A stretch of 31,702 nt of DNA from IMG/VR virus record IMGVR_UViG_3300046517_002021, positions 1 through 31,702 of that record; one strand, given 5' to 3'. The stretch is from a virus. Shown here in pieces: positions 30,354-31,702 of this stretch. The stretch's first letter is position 1, and the number at the start of each line of letters is the position of its first letter. The notes beneath the pieces are model-generated. The model did not search any database and was not told the origin of the DNA. It saw nothing but the letters and a program-made list of their open reading frames with translations. The translations under genes and the position numbers were made by a program.

Positions 30354-31702
30354 TTAATCTCCTGTTTCTGCTATGTTATCTTCATCATTATCATCTACTA
30401 CTTTCTTCTTAGAGAAGTCAAGCAGTTTCTGCTTTCCATTGTTAGAAGGTGGTTGCTTACCTTTAAAAGTTTCAGCTTTCTCTTCAATAGTGTTTCCTTT
30501 AATTCTCTGAGAAGCTACTCCTTTATAGAAAGTATCTCTCTCACAAATAATGTGAAGAAAGCTTCTAGCTCTAGTAACAGCTGTGTAGAGAAGCTCTCTA
30601 CTGCACATCTTTTGGTGAGTATGATGCAAGAGAAGAAATACTTTCTCAGCTTCACTTCCTTGGAACTTATGAACTGTTATGCAGTAACCTCCAAGAAGAT
30701 TGTTAATTTCCGCAGCATCTTCTAATACTATAGGATCATCAAACTCATCGCTATAAGCATATCTTATCTCCACTATGTGGCTAGCAGCATTAACTCTATC
30801 TTCAATGTCTCCAACTCCACTGTCAAGAAAGCTTTCTACAGAAGCAAGATCTAAGTCTGCTTCTTGCTCGTCTATTAAGTGACTTCTTTCTTTAGAAGTC
30901 ATAGTTTCTGTATGTAGTGTGCCCCATCTATCTAAGTGAATTGAAGCAGGAAGAGGAATTTTTCCTAGATACTTACCATTTTTTCTTATTCCTGTAATAA
31001 AAGCATCCTCTTTATCATAAAGAACTCTATCTCCTACAGCTAAGTAATGCTTGTTATATCCTGCTATTACCTGATGAACTTCAGCCCCTCTTTCTTTTCC
31101 TAAGTAGTCAGAAATCCCTTTGTTAAGTTCAATAGTTCCAACTGCCTTGTTATAAGGACAGAGAATAATGTCTTCTTTTGGGTTATAATAGCCTTGTTTC
31201 TCCCAAGCTACAAATTGAGTTTTGATCATAACATTAGCATGATCTTCTCCTATTGGCTTCTGCCAAGGTTGGAAGAGCACAGAGGAAGTAACTTCTTCTC
31301 CTTCTCCGTTGAGGAAAGTTACTTCTTTACTTAACTTTTCCAAAGCAGGAACTTTAATTCTATCTATTACTTTCTTCTTACCATTTCCTTCTCCACTGTC
31401 TACTTCCATCTTATACTTCTCAGTCTTAGGAGAGAAAGCTTCAATATCTCCTTCTAGGATCTTCCAAGCTAAGGAAATTATCGGACTTTCCGCAGCTTGT
31501 CTGTAGACTTCAATAAGTTCTACTACTGGAAGCTCTAGCATCTTAAAACCAAGGATAGCTGCTCCGAAGATTGGTGGAAGTTGTTGAATATCTCCTAAGA
31601 AGATCTCCTGGTGATCAAAAGGTAGAGCATCTTGTAACGCACTATATAGTTCTGTGCTTATCATACTGCTTTCTTCAAAAGCTAGTAATGAAAGCTCAGA
31701 AG
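30354..31702 (-). CDS. RecD/Dda-like SF1 helicase, N-terminus off window
   Basis: The frame stays open to the right edge, so only the C-terminal 449 residues are visible; the ATG at 31664 is internal. The visible part begins SELSLLAFEESSMIS, a Walker B (motif II, EE instead of DE), so Walker A and the N-terminal domain lie beyond the edge. Then come FLGDIQQLPPIFG (motif III), IEVYRQ (motif IV), YCITVHKFQGSEAEKVFLLL (motif V) and LLYTAVTRARSF (motif VI), the set of superfamily 1B helicases related to RecD and Dda. An acidic Lys/Asp tail follows. It probably works in replication or recombination with the polymerase and the Fe-S nuclease encoded downstream. Confidence 0.85.
   Translation of the reverse strand, partial: SELSLLAFEESSMISTELYSALQDALPFDHQEIFLGDIQQLPPIFGAAILGFKMLELPVVELIEVYRQAAESPIISLAWKILEGDIEAFSPKTEKYKMEVDSGEGNGKKKVIDRIKVPALEKLSKEVTFLNGEGEEVTSSVLFQPWQKPIGEDHANVMIKTQFVAWEKQGYYNPKEDIILCPYNKAVGTIELNKGISDYLGKERGAEVHQVIAGYNKHYLAVGDRVLYDKEDAFITGIRKNGKYLGKIPLPASIHLDRWGTLHTETMTSKERSHLIDEQEADLDLASVESFLDSGVGDIEDRVNAASHIVEIRYAYSDEFDDPIVLEDAAEINNLLGGYCITVHKFQGSEAEKVFLLLHHTHQKMCSRELLYTAVTRARSFLHIICERDTFYKGVASQRIKGNTIEEKAETFKGKQPPSNNGKQKLLDFSKKKVVDDNDEDNIAETGD

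Overview
This window is an internal segment of a tailed double-stranded DNA phage (or a prophage / metagenomic phage contig). It is most likely a podovirus with a relatively short tail: it has an HK97-fold capsid protein of the SU10-like type, a beta-rich tail nozzle and adaptor set, a beta-helix spike and a run of very large internal (ejection) proteins, and no tape-measure or contractile sheath gene. GC looks to be around 40 percent by eye. Genes use AGA for arginine and GGA for glycine almost throughout and are poor in CpG. The host cannot be named from the sequence. Terminase, portal, lysis genes, primase and a phage RNA polymerase are not visible and presumably lie outside the window.

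Layout. From 1 to about 18.55 kb all genes are on the + strand and encode the virion: the end of a small conserved head-region protein, a beta-rich structural protein, the major capsid protein, two related small proteins, a 74-residue protein resembling the Acb2 anti-CBASS family, tail adaptor, tail nozzle, a duplicated-domain fibre-like protein, a pectate-lyase-like spike with an export-type N-terminus, and three internal virion proteins ending in a 1795-residue one. From 18.56 kb to the right edge all genes are on the - strand and encode DNA metabolism. Read in transcription order they are: a RecD-like helicase running off the right edge, a string of small proteins (two cysteine-rich), an Fe-S RecB/Cas4-like nuclease, a Sak4-like RecA-fold ATPase, a likely ssDNA-binding accessory protein, a family A DNA polymerase, an HNH homing endonuclease, a DUF3987-like helicase and two small proteins. 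The two arms converge with only 16 bp between stop codons. The replication arm is tightly packed with 4-nt ATGA/GTGA overlaps, indicating coupled translation.

The most unusual content is a family of about ten GC-clamped palindromic elements at transcription-unit borders. Each has an outer inverted repeat (left arm like GGTATGGCGCCGATTTT, right arm like AAAAAATCGCGCATACCTTC) around an AT-rich core; in the best examples the core carries two tandem hairpins of 5-bp stem and 4-nt loop. Core stems differ between copies yet keep their pairing, and some copies run into or sit inside coding sequence, giving two unrelated proteins similar C-terminal tails. The arms are rich in CpG while the genes are not. 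Function is unknown: RNase III processing or mRNA-end elements, operators or origins, and a small palindromic mobile element are all possible.
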